The notes: generated by a model not told the origin, from the sequence alone. A stretch of DNA of 64,000 nucleotides from Glossina fuscipes (GCF_014805625.2 NW_023998455.1:4848542-4912541); one strand, 5' to 3'. Numbered from the stretch's first letter, positions 48,902-60,300 are shown. Numbers and translations are program-made.

Positions 48902-51570
48902 TATTTGCACCACAACGAAATATTTGCATGTTTGTGTATTACAGAACAGTCGCAATAATTAATTAATAACTACTTACATTACAATGAAGAATTTTTAATT
49001 AAGAATTATTTAGATAGAAGTAGTTATTGTAATTTTCTGTTGTTGTTGTTGTTGTTGTTGTTGTCGCTTTTAAAGACAATTCTTTGTTATTTATAGTAAA
49101 ACTATTGTTTCTTTATTTTCTTCTTCTGTGTTATCTCGCCTTGAGGAAACTCTTTAACGCACAATTTTTATACGATATCGGGGCAGCTTAGATTATGTGA
49201 TGTGTGCGCGTATATAGGTATATAAGTAGCGAAATATATATGTGTGTAAGTGTGAACGTGGACATTTTTTATAAATTTTGTAATTGCAAATGATAATCTT
49301 TTGAAATAATGTTCTTCTTATACACTTCGTTAAACAATAGTGAACGATATGCTTCCTTCGATTGACTCTGACTTATATTCATATATATACATACACATAT
49401 ATATGTATACATACATATATATATATGTAAATATATATATAAAAAATGAAGGGAAGACACTTTCAGAGTCCATTGTATGCACATTTCATTAAATCCTATA
49501 AATTCAAAACTTTTACTGACAATTTATCTCACTTCAAGTTTAGTTATTCTTTCTTTCTACTAGCTACTACAAATTCTATAAAAGTTGCTTTCACATCTTT
49601 ACTATATTTTGTTTTTAAATATTTTTGCTTTTTGCTTTTATTTTAAGCTTTTTAAATTTTTCCATAATTTCTTTTTTCGATTTTTATTTTTCAACAATTT
49701 TAGTATACTAAGCGTGAAAATTTCCCCTAACGTCCGTTTCTTGTCTCTCTTTTCACATCGTACACCTCGTTTTCATTGCTTCATTTTTTTTTTTTTTCAT
49801 TTTTTTTTCTTCTTCACTTACTACACTTATAAAGGTATGGGCACCGTCATAGTGTTATGTGATAAAATTCATTTCTTTTTTATTTTAATTATTTCTTATA
49901 TTTTCTTTTATATTTTTATTAATTCACGTATTTTAAAAATTTTTTTTTTTTTTTTTAACGCGAACAGCGCACAATTTCTTTTTCTTAGTTTAGTGTTATA
50001 AAAAAAATAAGTGGGTCATCTTCGGTCGTTTAATTGGTTCTTCTATTTGTAATCACAATCACGACTCACGACGAATCGATATTTACTGTGTGTGCTACAA
50101 GGATTTTATTTTACCAACGTTAAAGGTAACATGGTTTTTGGCGTTTCTTACATTTAGAAAAAGATAGTAAGAGCATGAAATTGTACTCTTAAATGTTGCC
50201 GTAACATGAATAAATCGCAGGGTTGCTTTTTTTGAAAAATATTTTCAGGTTAAAAATAAGTTTATATTTTAAGGTAATGTCGCACAATTGTCACTTGATA
50301 CTCGTTAACCTCACATATAATTTAAGCCGGCTCCTAATATTTTTTTATTATAGATAACAAAACTTTCTAATTTCCAATTAGTTCTTTTTGCCAAATACCT
50401 TAAAACACGCACTTGAAATTCGTTTGGTGTTATGATATATAATGTACCTTTTACAGTATATATACGGAAAAATACTTCAATTGACATTAATACATGATCT
50501 GCTTATGACATTTTTTTATTATAGTTTGAATGTTAAATCTGTTGAAAGTTCAGTAAAATAAACCGTTAAAAGTTCAGACTTATTACAGTGGCAACACGTA
50601 AAGCTAACGCTTGGATGATGCAGAGATGTTAAAATATGTTAAAAACGATAAATAGAATTAAGATGTGTTAAAAAAGGCGCAAAGATGATAACGTATTTTA
50701 AAAAGAATGTACAGAATTAAGATATATAATATAATTCTGAAAACATGTGAAAATATTCCTCTTCTCTCCGAAGGAAATTGCCCTTTTTTTTTAAGCAGGC
50801 AATTGAGAATTGCCATTACATATGCCAATTTGAAAAAGTACGTTGTAGTGAATACCAAAGCCGGATTGATGCCTTCGTTCGAAGAAATATGGATTAATTG
50901 CTGCTAGTTCTTAATACAAGTATTAGAATTGTCTCTCATTTTCTGGCTGAAGCGAAACCCATTATAAACAAAATATCATTAACGTCGAATTTGGTTGAAT
51001 GAACAAGGAGACATATTTCCCTGTGGAGTAAAAGCCAAAAGGGGCTTTTTCCTTACAAAAATATCTTAGAAAATATTTCCTAGAAAATATCTGGGAGAAT
51101 GTAGGAAATTCAAGTCTAAACTTAAATAAAGCCTTTGTCCTCTCTCTTATTACAAAATAGATACTTCTTAACAAAAAGGCATTCTTCGACAATCTGTTGA
51201 AGGCGGAATTTTAACAGTACCGTATCCTACAGCCTAACCTCTAGCGGAAGAAATGAGCTGATAAGGAAATATGTGAAGGAAGAGATGTCTTCAGATCATG
51301 AAAGTGGTGGGGAAAACATTGAAATTGATTTCCAGGCAAAGAAAAGAAATGAATAACGAGAAGCCTACGTATGCCAGGGTCCGTCAACATATCATCGTGG
51401 AGTCAATAGTTGCAAGCCCGACTCAATTTAGATTGACACTGATGACAATACAGTAAATATTCGTCTCGACTCGACAGACATTAACTTTATACCGAAGGAA
51501 ACTGATGCAGCTAGCGTCTACTGTAACGTTAAAACTGATGACTCCTCCATCGATAAACCAGACAAAATTT
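48301..51570. other. AT-rich intergenic sequence
   Basis: Long T runs, a GTT repeat (49040-49065), TATA/CATA repeats (49380-49445) and T-rich open frames without family resemblance. 51230-51560 is less AT-rich and contains a short frame with SSDHESGGENIEIDFQAKKR, possibly retroelement debris; not identified. Confidence 0.5.
48862..48893. repeat. Poly(T) run of about 32
   Basis: Longest single homopolymer in the window, followed by more T-rich sequence. On the minus strand it reads poly(A), but no retroposed sequence was recognised beside it. Confidence 0.85.
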
Positions 51571-51722
51571 TAGAAAAAATTCTAAGACTAAAGTCTTAAA
51601 GCACTAGCATCTAAGGCTTTCGGCTTAATTAAAAACTCTACCGCACGTGAGATTTGAACTCACGACCATTGAGTTGCTAGTCGAGACTCTGGTCTACTCG
51701 GCCACTCAGGCGGATCGTTCAT
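51570..51722 (-). mobile_element. tRNA-derived SINE, copy 1
   Basis: On the minus strand a tRNA-like head (51713-51641) carries an A box TGGCCGAGTAGA (51704-51693) and a B box GAGTTCAAATC (51661-51651). It ends GTGCGG, which pairs with the leading CCGC. The anticodon stem is poor, so it is not a working tRNA. It is followed by a body (AAGCCTTAGATGCTAGTGCT) that recurs in copy 2. A pol III promoter head plus a shared unrelated body is the SINE layout. Confidence 0.72.
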
Positions 51723-52199
51723 TTAATAACCCTCATATGGCACCAAATTCGAAGTCGCTAGTTATGTTATTTCCATACAACTTGTTCGACTCAAATGAAT
51801 GCAACGAATAATAGAATTTATATTAAAGGAAATGAAAACCGACAGAATAAGCAAACATTTACTTCGACATGCTTGATGAAACAACAAAATAAAGGGATAG
51901 AAGAATAACAGAATTTACAGAAGAATGAAATAACAGAACATTGGAATAATATAATAATAGCGTATAACAACAATATAGTACAATAATTGTATTATAGATA
52001 TGTACAAAGAAAAAGCTTCAATTAAATAAATAAGCAAATAATTGTTCAGCCGGCACAACATATCAAGCGCAGAATCAAAGGAGTTGACTTGCTCCTGATT
52101 TCCTAGCTAATAGACTTATCCATGCGGTCTTTATATCTTATCGGCTGGATGTTGTAAAATAATTACAAGCTCCAAAATTTGACAGTTTGGTGAATTTTT

Positions 52200-54210
52200 T
52201 TTTTCACCGTTTGTCTGATTTATTGAAAGCAACTCTGTGCTCTCTCCGTTCTCCATTCACATGATACTTTTTTTATAAACGGTGTAAAGGAAAAAAGCAG
52301 CTAACGGCTTTCTGTGAAATCGAAGAAATTTGACAAATGCAAAGCGTAGTTTTCCGAATAAAAAAACTGTTAAATTAAACAAAATATATCACAAAAAATT
52401 AGAAAAAAAATTGCAAAATAGAAATAGAAAGACGCACCCCCACAGTTTTGTTCTATATATTTAAAATTTAGTACATTAAAATTGTTAAATAAAACAAAAT
52501 ACATTGATAATATAGATAGGATATAAAATGACTTGAAGGAAAATAAGTACATTGACTGGTAAGTGCATTTATTTATTATTTACAAATTCCATTTTTTGGC
52601 AAGGAGACCCATCTGAGATTCGTACAGTTTTTCTGGAAATCTCGATGGTGTCTCTAATTGCTAGCAATTATTAGCATTAATATACTACCACTTTTCAACT
52701 ATTGCACCGAAAGATGAAATATTTTTCATATATTTGTGTTTTCATTCGAACTACTTTTCTTTTTCAAATTAACATAATGAATGGACGAATAAATAAATGA
52801 ATGAAGAAATGAGTGAAATAATTGTAAAATAAATAGAGTGAACACCAACTCAACTGATGGATTAACTTTTACGTAATAATATCAGGCTTTGTATAAATCT
52901 GTTTACTACTATGAGGCCTTGGAAACCTTAGTTCAACATGAAATGCTTATGGCTTGGGAAGGTTAACGTTATGATTGCTTTCTTGTCAACTTTTCCTCAT
53001 TTTCTTCCGATATCACGTTTCTTTATTTGAGAAAAGGAACTTATGCAGCAATTGCCTTTGGAACAGCAATCATCCCATATCGATGCTAAATTAATTACTA
53101 AACTGTATGAAACCAAATTGAAAAAGTATTATGAAACCATATTTTTCCAATTGTAGTAACTTATCTCTTTCCATAGGCAAGCAATAGTAAGCAAACATCG
53201 ACAGGAAATTTGGGCAAGTTGAAAACTATCAAGAGTTGACTGAAAAAATCGAAAACACACGAGCATTTGAAGTCAATATACACAAAAATGTGATGCCAAA
53301 ATTTAGAACACCTAATTTTTCTAATATTTTTTGTGTTTTTTTATTGGTAACTTTTATTAAAAATTCCATACAGCCAGATGAAATAGGTGCTAAAGAAACA
53401 TAAACAAAATAAAAATGTTGTGGGGAGGAATTTTTATGAACTTTTGTTTATTTTCATCGAAACTCGCACCTTTTCTTCGTTTTCATCGAAACTCTCGCAG
53501 CTTTTATTCATTTTCATTCATTTCACATTAAGATCATAAATTTTACATTTATTAAAAACAACTCTGTCTTCTCTCCATTCTGAACATATGGTACTTTTTA
53601 TAAACACAAGAAACACGCAAAATATATACAAAAATACAATTATTTTTGAGAAAGTTCCTTATTGGTTTCTGGTAATTTTGAGAGATTTGCACACCTGTTT
53701 CTGGTAATTTTGAGAGTTCAATTTTTATGCTACAGGTGTTTTTCCATGGTAAGGGACTTACAACATATTAAAAGCAACTCTGCGATAAACATATGGTGCA
53801 GGGAAAAATAAGCCAATAGAAAAAACTTGTGATGAGAATGAGAGCGGTTTAAAATTGTCCAATTGTCGAATCTCAAGTGCGGTCGAGTTTTTAATAAAAA
53901 GCCGATAGCCTTAGATGCTAGTGCTTTTAAGAGTTTAGTCTTAGAATTTATTTCTCTGGCGAAATTAATAATAATAATAATAAAATTGTCCAAGTAAAAT
54001 AGATACGAATAAATTGGTATATGTGAAATTCTCAAATTTTCGTTTTATTTGGTTTTTGGAAAAAATAAACAAATTTGATTTAAACAGAGAATTATACTAC
54101 AGGTGTTTTGAGTAAAAAATTTCATGCAAGCGTGTCAAATATAAACAAAAACAAAATAAAAATGATGTGAAGAGAATTGTTCTTAGCTTTTCTTTATTTT
54201 ATTAAGAAAC
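52200..54210. repeat. Cluster of local duplicated segments
   Basis: AAAGCAACTCTG-type segments recur at about 52225, 53557 and 53769, each followed by CATATGG or CATGAT and two of them by TTTATAAAC. ACAAAATAAAAATG-TGTG blocks recur at 53404 and 54149. CTACAGGTGTTTT recurs at 53731 and 54098. TTTCTGGTAATTTTGAGAG is tandem at 53667 and 53699. This looks like remains of one small non-autonomous element inserted repeatedly. Unidentified. Confidence 0.5.
53860..53985 (+). mobile_element. tRNA-derived SINE, copy 2 (5' truncated)
   Basis: Shares with copy 1 the end of the head (GTCGAATCTCAAGTGCGGT), GAGTTTTTAAT and the body TAGCCTTAGATGCTAGTGCT followed by TTTAGTCTTAGAATTT. It ends in an (AAT)n tract, a common SINE 3' tail. 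The A-box part is missing or degenerate. Opposite orientation to copy 1. Confidence 0.72.
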
Positions 54211-55333
54211 ATATATATTTTACTTTCAGAGACATTTTGGTTGAAATGGTAACCTAACTTGATATCACTGTCTCAGAAACAGATGATTTCTTTAAATTCA
54301 AAAAAAAAACAAAAAATTAACTGAGGTTAATACAAAAAAAATCCAAATATTTCTACAGAGGTTATTAGTGTTTTGCATTAGTTGTGCCAGAAAATAAGAA
54401 ACACTGTTGCCGCTGTGTATTTTGGAAGAGTTTTTAATTATCAATAGTTTCTTGTTATAAGATTCGTCAGGGAATCCCAGGATTTTAATTATTAGAATTA
54501 GCACTACAGTTTTTTTAAGGTTATGTGACTCCCAGTGACCATAGCCATTAAATTTTCGGAACTGTCTGTTCTTTCCTGCCTCCAATATCAATATCAATGT
54601 ATATGTAATTAAATATGAAAAATCCGAATGCTCTTGATAGTATATCTCTTACTAGGAAGCATGGTTGTTGATCTCTAAGTATATAAACCAATATTTTTTC
54701 GTATTTACCGTTCTCAAGGGTAAACAAAACGTTTACCGTTCACCTTTACAAGATACAAATTATAAAAATGTCCATGATTTTTGTCTTTTTCTTGGATAAA
54801 TACATTTATTTGTCATTCACTACATATTTGAATTTATTTCTTTCGAACATAAAATACAAGTGTTTAAAAATTTTCATTAAATTTGTTTCAAGTGCTAAAA
54901 ATTGAAAAAAAAAGAACAAACGATAATGGATAGAAAAATGGAACATAACAAAAAAAATTTTTTTTATATATACGTATACGTATACGTATATATGTGTTAG
55001 TTTAGACGCATTCAAGATTTTGAGTCTCTTTAAATGTTGAATTCATGCTCCATAAAGTATAAAAATAAAAGTAATTCAATTTTTATCTATATTTATGGTT
55101 TTCAGCTTTTTCTCTATCACTTTGATGACATGGGCAAAGGGAATATATTAAAATGTTCATGTATTTACTTCATTCTAAAATATTTGTAGAATATTTTTCT
55201 CTAACCACAAGATTCTATTTGTATCACTATTTAAAATTTTTTATTGTTTTGTTTCAGTTATTACACATATTTTGTTAATTTCTCTTTTGTATTAGATTCC
55301 AGTTAAACTTGCTTTTCAGTATAGTTAATTTCA
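54210..55333. other. AT-rich spacer below Ccm3
   Basis: No gene seen. Contains an ACGTAT hexamer repeat (about 54969-54993). The right end is expected to hold the Ccm3 3' end. Confidence 0.6.
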
Positions 55334-55339
55334 TTTATT
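55334..55339 (-). terminator. Ccm3: Ccm3 poly(A) signal AATAAA
   Basis: TTTATT on the plus strand is AATAAA on the minus strand, about 97 nt after the Ccm3 stop. Position and hexamer are consistent with the cleavage signal. AATAAA is common by chance in this AT-rich DNA. Confidence 0.5.
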
Positions 55340-55435
55340 GTTTTCTCAACACACTCAAAATAACGAAAAATGCTACTAATTGTCAAAAAAAGATTTGTGT
55401 TCAAGAATAATATACGAGGGGAGAACTACAATTTT

Positions 55436-55520
55436 CTACTCGCATTTACTTTTCACCGTTAACATAATTTGATTAGTTTGCCGTATTAAATAAAGTGCAC
55501 TTAAAAATACTGCATTCGAT
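55436..55520 (-). CDS. Ccm3: Ccm3 exon 5 (stop codon)
   Basis: 85 nt after a CCTCTTGCAG acceptor: [20 protein letters not shown], then TVKSKCE and TAG. It aligns with the C-terminal NVFVSANRLIHQTN segment of vertebrate PDCD10, which supports this exon over termination in exon 4. Confidence 0.93.
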
Positions 55521-56327
55521 CTGCAAGAGGTAAAAAAGTAAAAGCAATCAATGAAATGAAATCAAAACATAATTTTATTATTGATTTGTAAATTACTTAC
55601 TGCCCCTCTTTAAAGTATTCCTTTAATGTTGTACTGAATTTCTTTGAATATTTTACAAACTCTTTTTTACGCTGTTCAACAGCTTGTTTGCCTGTCACTC
55701 CTGGTATAAAGTTACCAATTTCATTGACAACATCCAAGAGTTTTTTAATAGCACTGGCGATTTCCCTTTAAATCAAAATTAATTAAATATTACCAGGATA
55801 TCAAAACTAAAAATTCAATATACACACTTAATAGTTTCCAAAAATGTTTTACGATCTGTAATTTCATCAGGTATACGACTTAGAATAACTTTTAGTGCCA
55901 CCGATTTACGATTGAGTTCCTGGAATGGTTCTTCGGTACGCGTCAAACGATATTCATTCACTATAATAGTTGTGCACAAAATTAACATAATAAAATGCTG
56001 TTTCAAGCAAGTCGAGCGAACTTACGATCTGAGTCAGTTATATTGCCTTGCAAGCGTAAAACAGCCTCATTTATATTCACATTAAGTTCAGCACGACGTA
56101 TGATCGCCATTATAAGATCATAACAAAATCCAGGATTGTTTTGCTCTGTCTTAAGTATAGCCGAACGTAGTGACTGAGCAGCGCCTACATCGCGTCGTTC
56201 CAACTAATCAAAAATGAATATATAAAATTGTATATTTGCATGAAATTGTTTTTCCACGACTGACCTGTGCGAATATAGGTCTCAAAATAACTGGCAATAC
56301 AAGCGACGATGTTGGCATTTCCCCCAT
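55436..56327 (-). CDS. Ccm3: Programmed cell death 10 / cerebral cavernous malformation 3 protein, complete
   Basis: Exons 56327-56265, 56203-56026, 55960-55828, 55765-55601 and 55520-55436 join in phases 0, 1, 2, 2 to 207 aa plus TAG; human PDCD10 is 212 aa. The N-terminal helical dimerisation half includes [38 protein letters not shown] and [20 protein letters not shown]. The C-terminal FAT-homology half includes [50 protein letters not shown] and [19 protein letters not shown]. The family protein dimerises with GCKIII kinases and bridges them to STRIPAK through striatin; in flies it acts in tracheal tube morphogenesis. TAG lies directly before the ATG in frame, fixing the start. The gene is divergent from Cul5. 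All key blocks are intact. Confidence 0.96.
55601..55765 (-). CDS. Ccm3: Ccm3 exon 4
   Basis: 165 nt, phase 2 to 2. It encodes the FAT-homology helices through [18 protein letters not shown]. Reading through the donor would give an immediate TAA, so intron retention would truncate the protein by about 27 residues. Confidence 0.93.
55828..55960 (-). CDS. Ccm3: Ccm3 exon 3
   Basis: 133 nt, phase 1 to 2, donor GTGTGT. It encodes the linker and the highly conserved [16 protein letters not shown] segment. Confidence 0.95.
56026..56203 (-). CDS. Ccm3: Ccm3 exon 2
   Basis: 178 nt, phase 0 to 1, acceptor TTGATTAG and donor GTAAGT. It encodes the dimerisation helices ([20 protein letters not shown] onward). 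Confidence 0.95.
56265..56327 (-). CDS. Ccm3: Ccm3 exon 1
   Basis: 21 codons from ATG (MGEMPTSSL...) to a GTCAGT donor, phase 0. The fourth codon is also ATG, a possible second start. Confidence 0.9.
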
Positions 56328-56339
56328 CTAAGAATTCCG

Positions 56340-56541
56340 CTGGGTTGACATCAAAAAATATATACGAAACTATGTGTATTGTCTGGCGATAAGTTTATTA
56401 AATAGCTTCACTAGTCCTTTTTGTAAACTATTTCTCTAAACGGGAAAACAATATAAAAACAATGAAGACGGAAGAACTGAATGATGATTTTTACAGAAAA
56501 TTAATCACAAAGATATCAAAATAAAGAAATCTCTCACTTAC
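56340..56541 (-). other. Ccm3: Probable 5' UTR intron of Ccm3
   Basis: A strong donor (TTG then GTAAGTGAG, exon side ending at 56542) and an acceptor (T-run, then TCAACCCAG at 56340) bracket about 200 bp just upstream of the Ccm3 ATG. This would leave a 12-nt leader in exon 2 and a short noncoding first exon next to the GGCAACACT motif. Inferred from splice signals only. Confidence 0.45.
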
Positions 56542-57230
56542 CAATACAATTAGTGTTGCCAATATTTACAAATCAATCTAATGGTTTATGAAGTGTCTTA
56601 ACACAATTCTTAAATTGTTACTTGTTTTTACTGTGAGGAAATTAAATAGAAGTCGTACGTATTTATATCAATATGTAATGATATTTTTCAACTCCTCTTT
56701 TTTTCGTTTTTTCTTCAAGATAATCAAAATTAACAAATTGTAAGGCGGCATTCGTTTTTTTGCTATGTTTATGTTAAGATATAAGGTGAGAACGCCTATG
56801 CATTTATCAAAGTCCATAACGAACCATTAACATCGTTGTTGTTATTAATTTAAAAAAAAAAACGTTTTTTAATACAATACGTTTTTAACTAATTTAGACT
56901 TAAAGGTATGAAAAATTGTCACGATGGGGAAACTAAATGGGTGATAGTGGCAACCCTGTTGTCGTAGTAAGAATTTTTGCAAGTTCTGCATTAACTTTTA
57001 TTTTGTTATAATTTTATGCAATAAAAAATCAATGAAAATAACTAAAATTTATAATCAATGACAATAAAAAGCATAAACGTAAAAACTTAGAATTCAAACG
57101 ACAGGTACATAGACGAAATATAAGAAAACAAAAGGTATATAGCAAAAAGGCGATAAAGAAGTTGTTTTCGTTTTTCTTGCAAGTTCCCCAATTTAATTAG
57201 AACTCAATAAAGCGTAAACCGTGAGATTAA

Positions 57231-57257
57231 ATGAAAAAAATTGGATTCCTGCTCTAG
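57231..57257 (+). CDS. Short upstream ORF in the Cul5 leader
   Basis: ATG at 57231 opens an 8-codon ORF (MKKIGFLL) ending at TAG, out of frame with and 36 nt before the Cul5 ATG. If it lies in the mRNA leader it could lower Cul5 translation. The transcription start was not determined. Confidence 0.3.
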   Translation: MKKIGFLL

Positions 57258-57292
57258 GCTATCATCCAAGCGCAAAAAAAGGAACAATAGCC

Positions 57293-57301
57293 ATGTTGAA
57301 G
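57293..57301 (+). CDS. Cul5: Cul5 exon 1 coding part (9 nt)
   Basis: Only ATG TTG AAG is coding before a GTAATT donor. Joined to exon 2 this gives MLKGKGQRSFEDIW, matching the LLKNKGS-x-FEDKW start of vertebrate CUL5. Starting further upstream and reading through the intron would add residues without family support. Confidence 0.85.
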
Positions 57302-60300
57302 GTAATTTGAAAGTGAAAAAAAAAAAATTCGTCTATTATAAACGCTTTTGCGCTTTTGTTCTCGTCAAACAGGGCAAAGGGCAAAGATCCTTTGAGGATA
57401 TCTGGCCGGCGGCGCGCATAATTGTTTTAAAATTATTAAAGCAGGAAACCGTATCCCAAGTGGAATGGCAAGATTTGTTTTACGGGGTGCATTTAGTGTG
57501 CTTATGGGATGAGAAAGGTGCTGCCAAGATATACGATTGTTTGCGTACAGACATTGTAGAGTTTATCGTAAATGCACAACGCAAGGTTCAATCTCAAAGA
57601 GGAGAGCAAGCATTACTAATGACCTATATAGTGGAGTGGCGTAAATTTTTTACTCAATCCAATTACCTGCCTTTACCATTTCGTCAGTTAGAACATTCAT
57701 TTCAATCCAAAGTTCCGTCATCCAGTTCGGCGACTTCCTCGGCCTCCACATCAGCATCTAGTTCCTCAGCCGCAGCGGCTTCATCTTCCTCAGCAGCGGG
57801 GGCTAGTACGTCAACCTCTGCCTCCGCGTCTTTGTCGTCTTCCAATAAGAAAAATCCCACCGAAGACAGTATTGTACGTAAACTCATGCTGGACTCGTGG
57901 AACGAAAACATATTCAAGGATATTAAAGATCGTTTACAAGAATCTGCCATGAGAATTGTTCATGCTGAACGGAATGGTGATGCTTACGATGCCCAGTTGG
58001 TAATTGGTGTACGTGAATCATATGTAAATCTTTGTTCCAATCCAGACGATAAATTGCAAATATATCGTGAAAATTTTGAAGCAGCTTATTTAGATGCGAC
58101 GGCAGCTTTTTATCGATTAAATGCTGCCGAACAACAGCAAATTAATGGTGTGTTGGCTTTCATGAAATACGCTGATGCTAAACTACGCGAAGAAGAGACA
58201 AGAGCAAAACGTTACCTAGAGCCTAGGTAAGACTGCTGTATATTTTACTTGCATTAAATATTATTTACAGATTTGCTTTTAAGATGTTATATAAAGAAAC
58301 AAAGTTTTCCATTGCAAATTTAAATGAATAAAAATTTCTAATAGATGGTTTATAATAATAATACAACTATTATATAATTACAGTAGTTACGGTGTTTTGG
58401 CTCAAACATGTGTCAAAGTATTGGTGGGCGATCACATGAATACTATTATTGCCGAGTGTGCTCCATTGATCAAAGAGTACGAAACAGATCGCTTAAATTT
58501 AATGTTCCGTCTATTGGATCGGGTACCCAACGGTGTTGAACCCATGCTAAGGGATTTGGAAAATCATATTGTTTCCGCAGGTTTAGCTGACATGCTGTCG
58601 GCCTCTGAAATTATAACGCAAGACTCGGAAAAATATGTGGAACGTTTATTAGAGTTGTTTAAGAAATTCAGCGCTTTAGTTAAAAATGCCTTCAGCGATG
58701 ATCCACGTTTTCTAACGGCACGCGACAAGGCATTTAAGACAGTTGTCAACGACACAAGTGTCTTTAAATTGGAATTGCCTACTGGTATACAGAATAGGGG
58801 CGTTAAGTACACAGCTCCCGAAAGCAAATGCCCTGAGCTGTTAGCCAATTATTGTGACATGTTATTGCGACGAACACCGTTAAGTAAACGCTTGACCAGT
58901 GAACAGATAGATGGACGTTTACGTGATGTCTTATTGGTATTGAAATATGTTAATAATAAGGATGTTTTTATGCGTTATCATAAGGTGCATTTAACTAGAA
59001 GGTGATTGAATTTACAATTGAATACAATTTCTTTATTAAAATATTTGTTTATTAGACTAATTTTGGGTACTAGTGCCGACAGCGAGAAGGAGGAAGACAT
59101 TGTCGAGTGGTTGAGAGAAGTAGGTATGCCTGCGGATTATGTTAATCGTTTGGCACGAATGTTTCAGGATATTAAAGTAAGCCGCGAATAATTTTATCAA
59201 TCCCATTTGTACTATATATTTCACTTGTTTCGCTTATTTGTATTTTTTAGGTTAGCGAAGATTTAAATACACAATTCCGCAATTCGACTGGTCGTCATGA
59301 TGCCATTAATATTAAAATTTTAAATGCTGGTGCGTGGGCAAGGTGCTCGGAACGCGTATCGGTTAGCTTACCGCTTGAATTAGAAGACTATATACCCGAT
59401 GTAGAAGAATTTTATAAAAAAAAGCATTCCGGTCGCAAACTGCAATGGTATCATCACATGAGCAATGGCACCATAACATTTGTTAATAATTTTGGACGTT
59501 ATGATCTCGATGTAACCACTTTTCAAATGGCTGTGCTCTTCGCTTGGAATCAAAGACCTCACGACAAGATATCTTATGAAAATTTACGTTTAGCTACAGA
59601 ATTGCCAGGCAAGTAAAGGCATCGCGGTTAAATTAAATATATAAGAAAAAAAAAAAAAAAACACGAAAGGTTGTCAAAAACCATATACGGGTGGTAGACT
59701 TTTTCAATTTTTTTACTGCTCATTTATAGAAATTTTTAAATTCTTTTTTAGATCCCGAACTAAGACGTACTCTATGGTCTTTGGTGGCTTTTCCCAAATT
59801 GAAGAAGCAAATACTTTCCATGGAGCCCAATTGCCCTACACCTAAAGACTTTACGGAAAATACTTTATTTCAAGTTAATCAAGAATTTGCTGTAGTCAAA
59901 AATGGGAAATCACAGCGACGCGGAAAAGTATTGATATCTAAATTCAACAAATCTCTCCTATTAGTCGTAAATTTCTTTGTTTTTTTTTTTCAGTTAAATC
60001 TTATTGGCCGTTTGCAGCTAAGTACCGAACGCTCTATACAGGAAGACAATCAATCTATCGTACAGTTGCGCATACTGCGTGTGCAGGAAGCCATTATTAA
60101 AATAATGAAAATGCGTAAACGAATAAACAACGCTACATTGCAGGTAAGTGTTTAAGATTTTACGAAAAATTTATAAATAATTTCAATGGGGGGCTCAACC
60201 TCATACCCCTTTCATTTTCAGGCTGAATTGATCGATATTTTGAAGAATATGTTCTTACCTTCAAAGAAAATGATAAAGGAGCAGCTCGAATGGCTCATCG

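Larger units (their letters stand above)
56328..57292. promoter_or_regulatory. Shared divergent promoter interval of Ccm3 and Cul5
   Basis: 965 bp separate the two start codons. GGCAACACT reads toward Ccm3 (minus, 56551-56563) and TGGCAACCCTG reads toward Cul5 (plus, 56948-56958). Both resemble the GGCARCG-type core motif of TATA-less broadly expressed fly promoters. I see no convincing TATA box at the expected spacing. Between them the DNA is AT-rich with no coding potential. Confidence 0.5.

Noticed and set aside
49585..50001. 138-codon Phe-rich plus-strand frame
   Set aside because: Product of T-rich DNA; no domain and no codon bias.
51641..51713. Functional tRNA gene on the minus strand
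   Set aside because: A and B boxes are good, but the anticodon stem has several mismatches and the sequence runs into a body shared with 53860-53985, so a SINE head is the better call.
57702..57950. Minus-strand acidic frame
   Set aside because: Antisense of the Ser-rich insert of Cul5.
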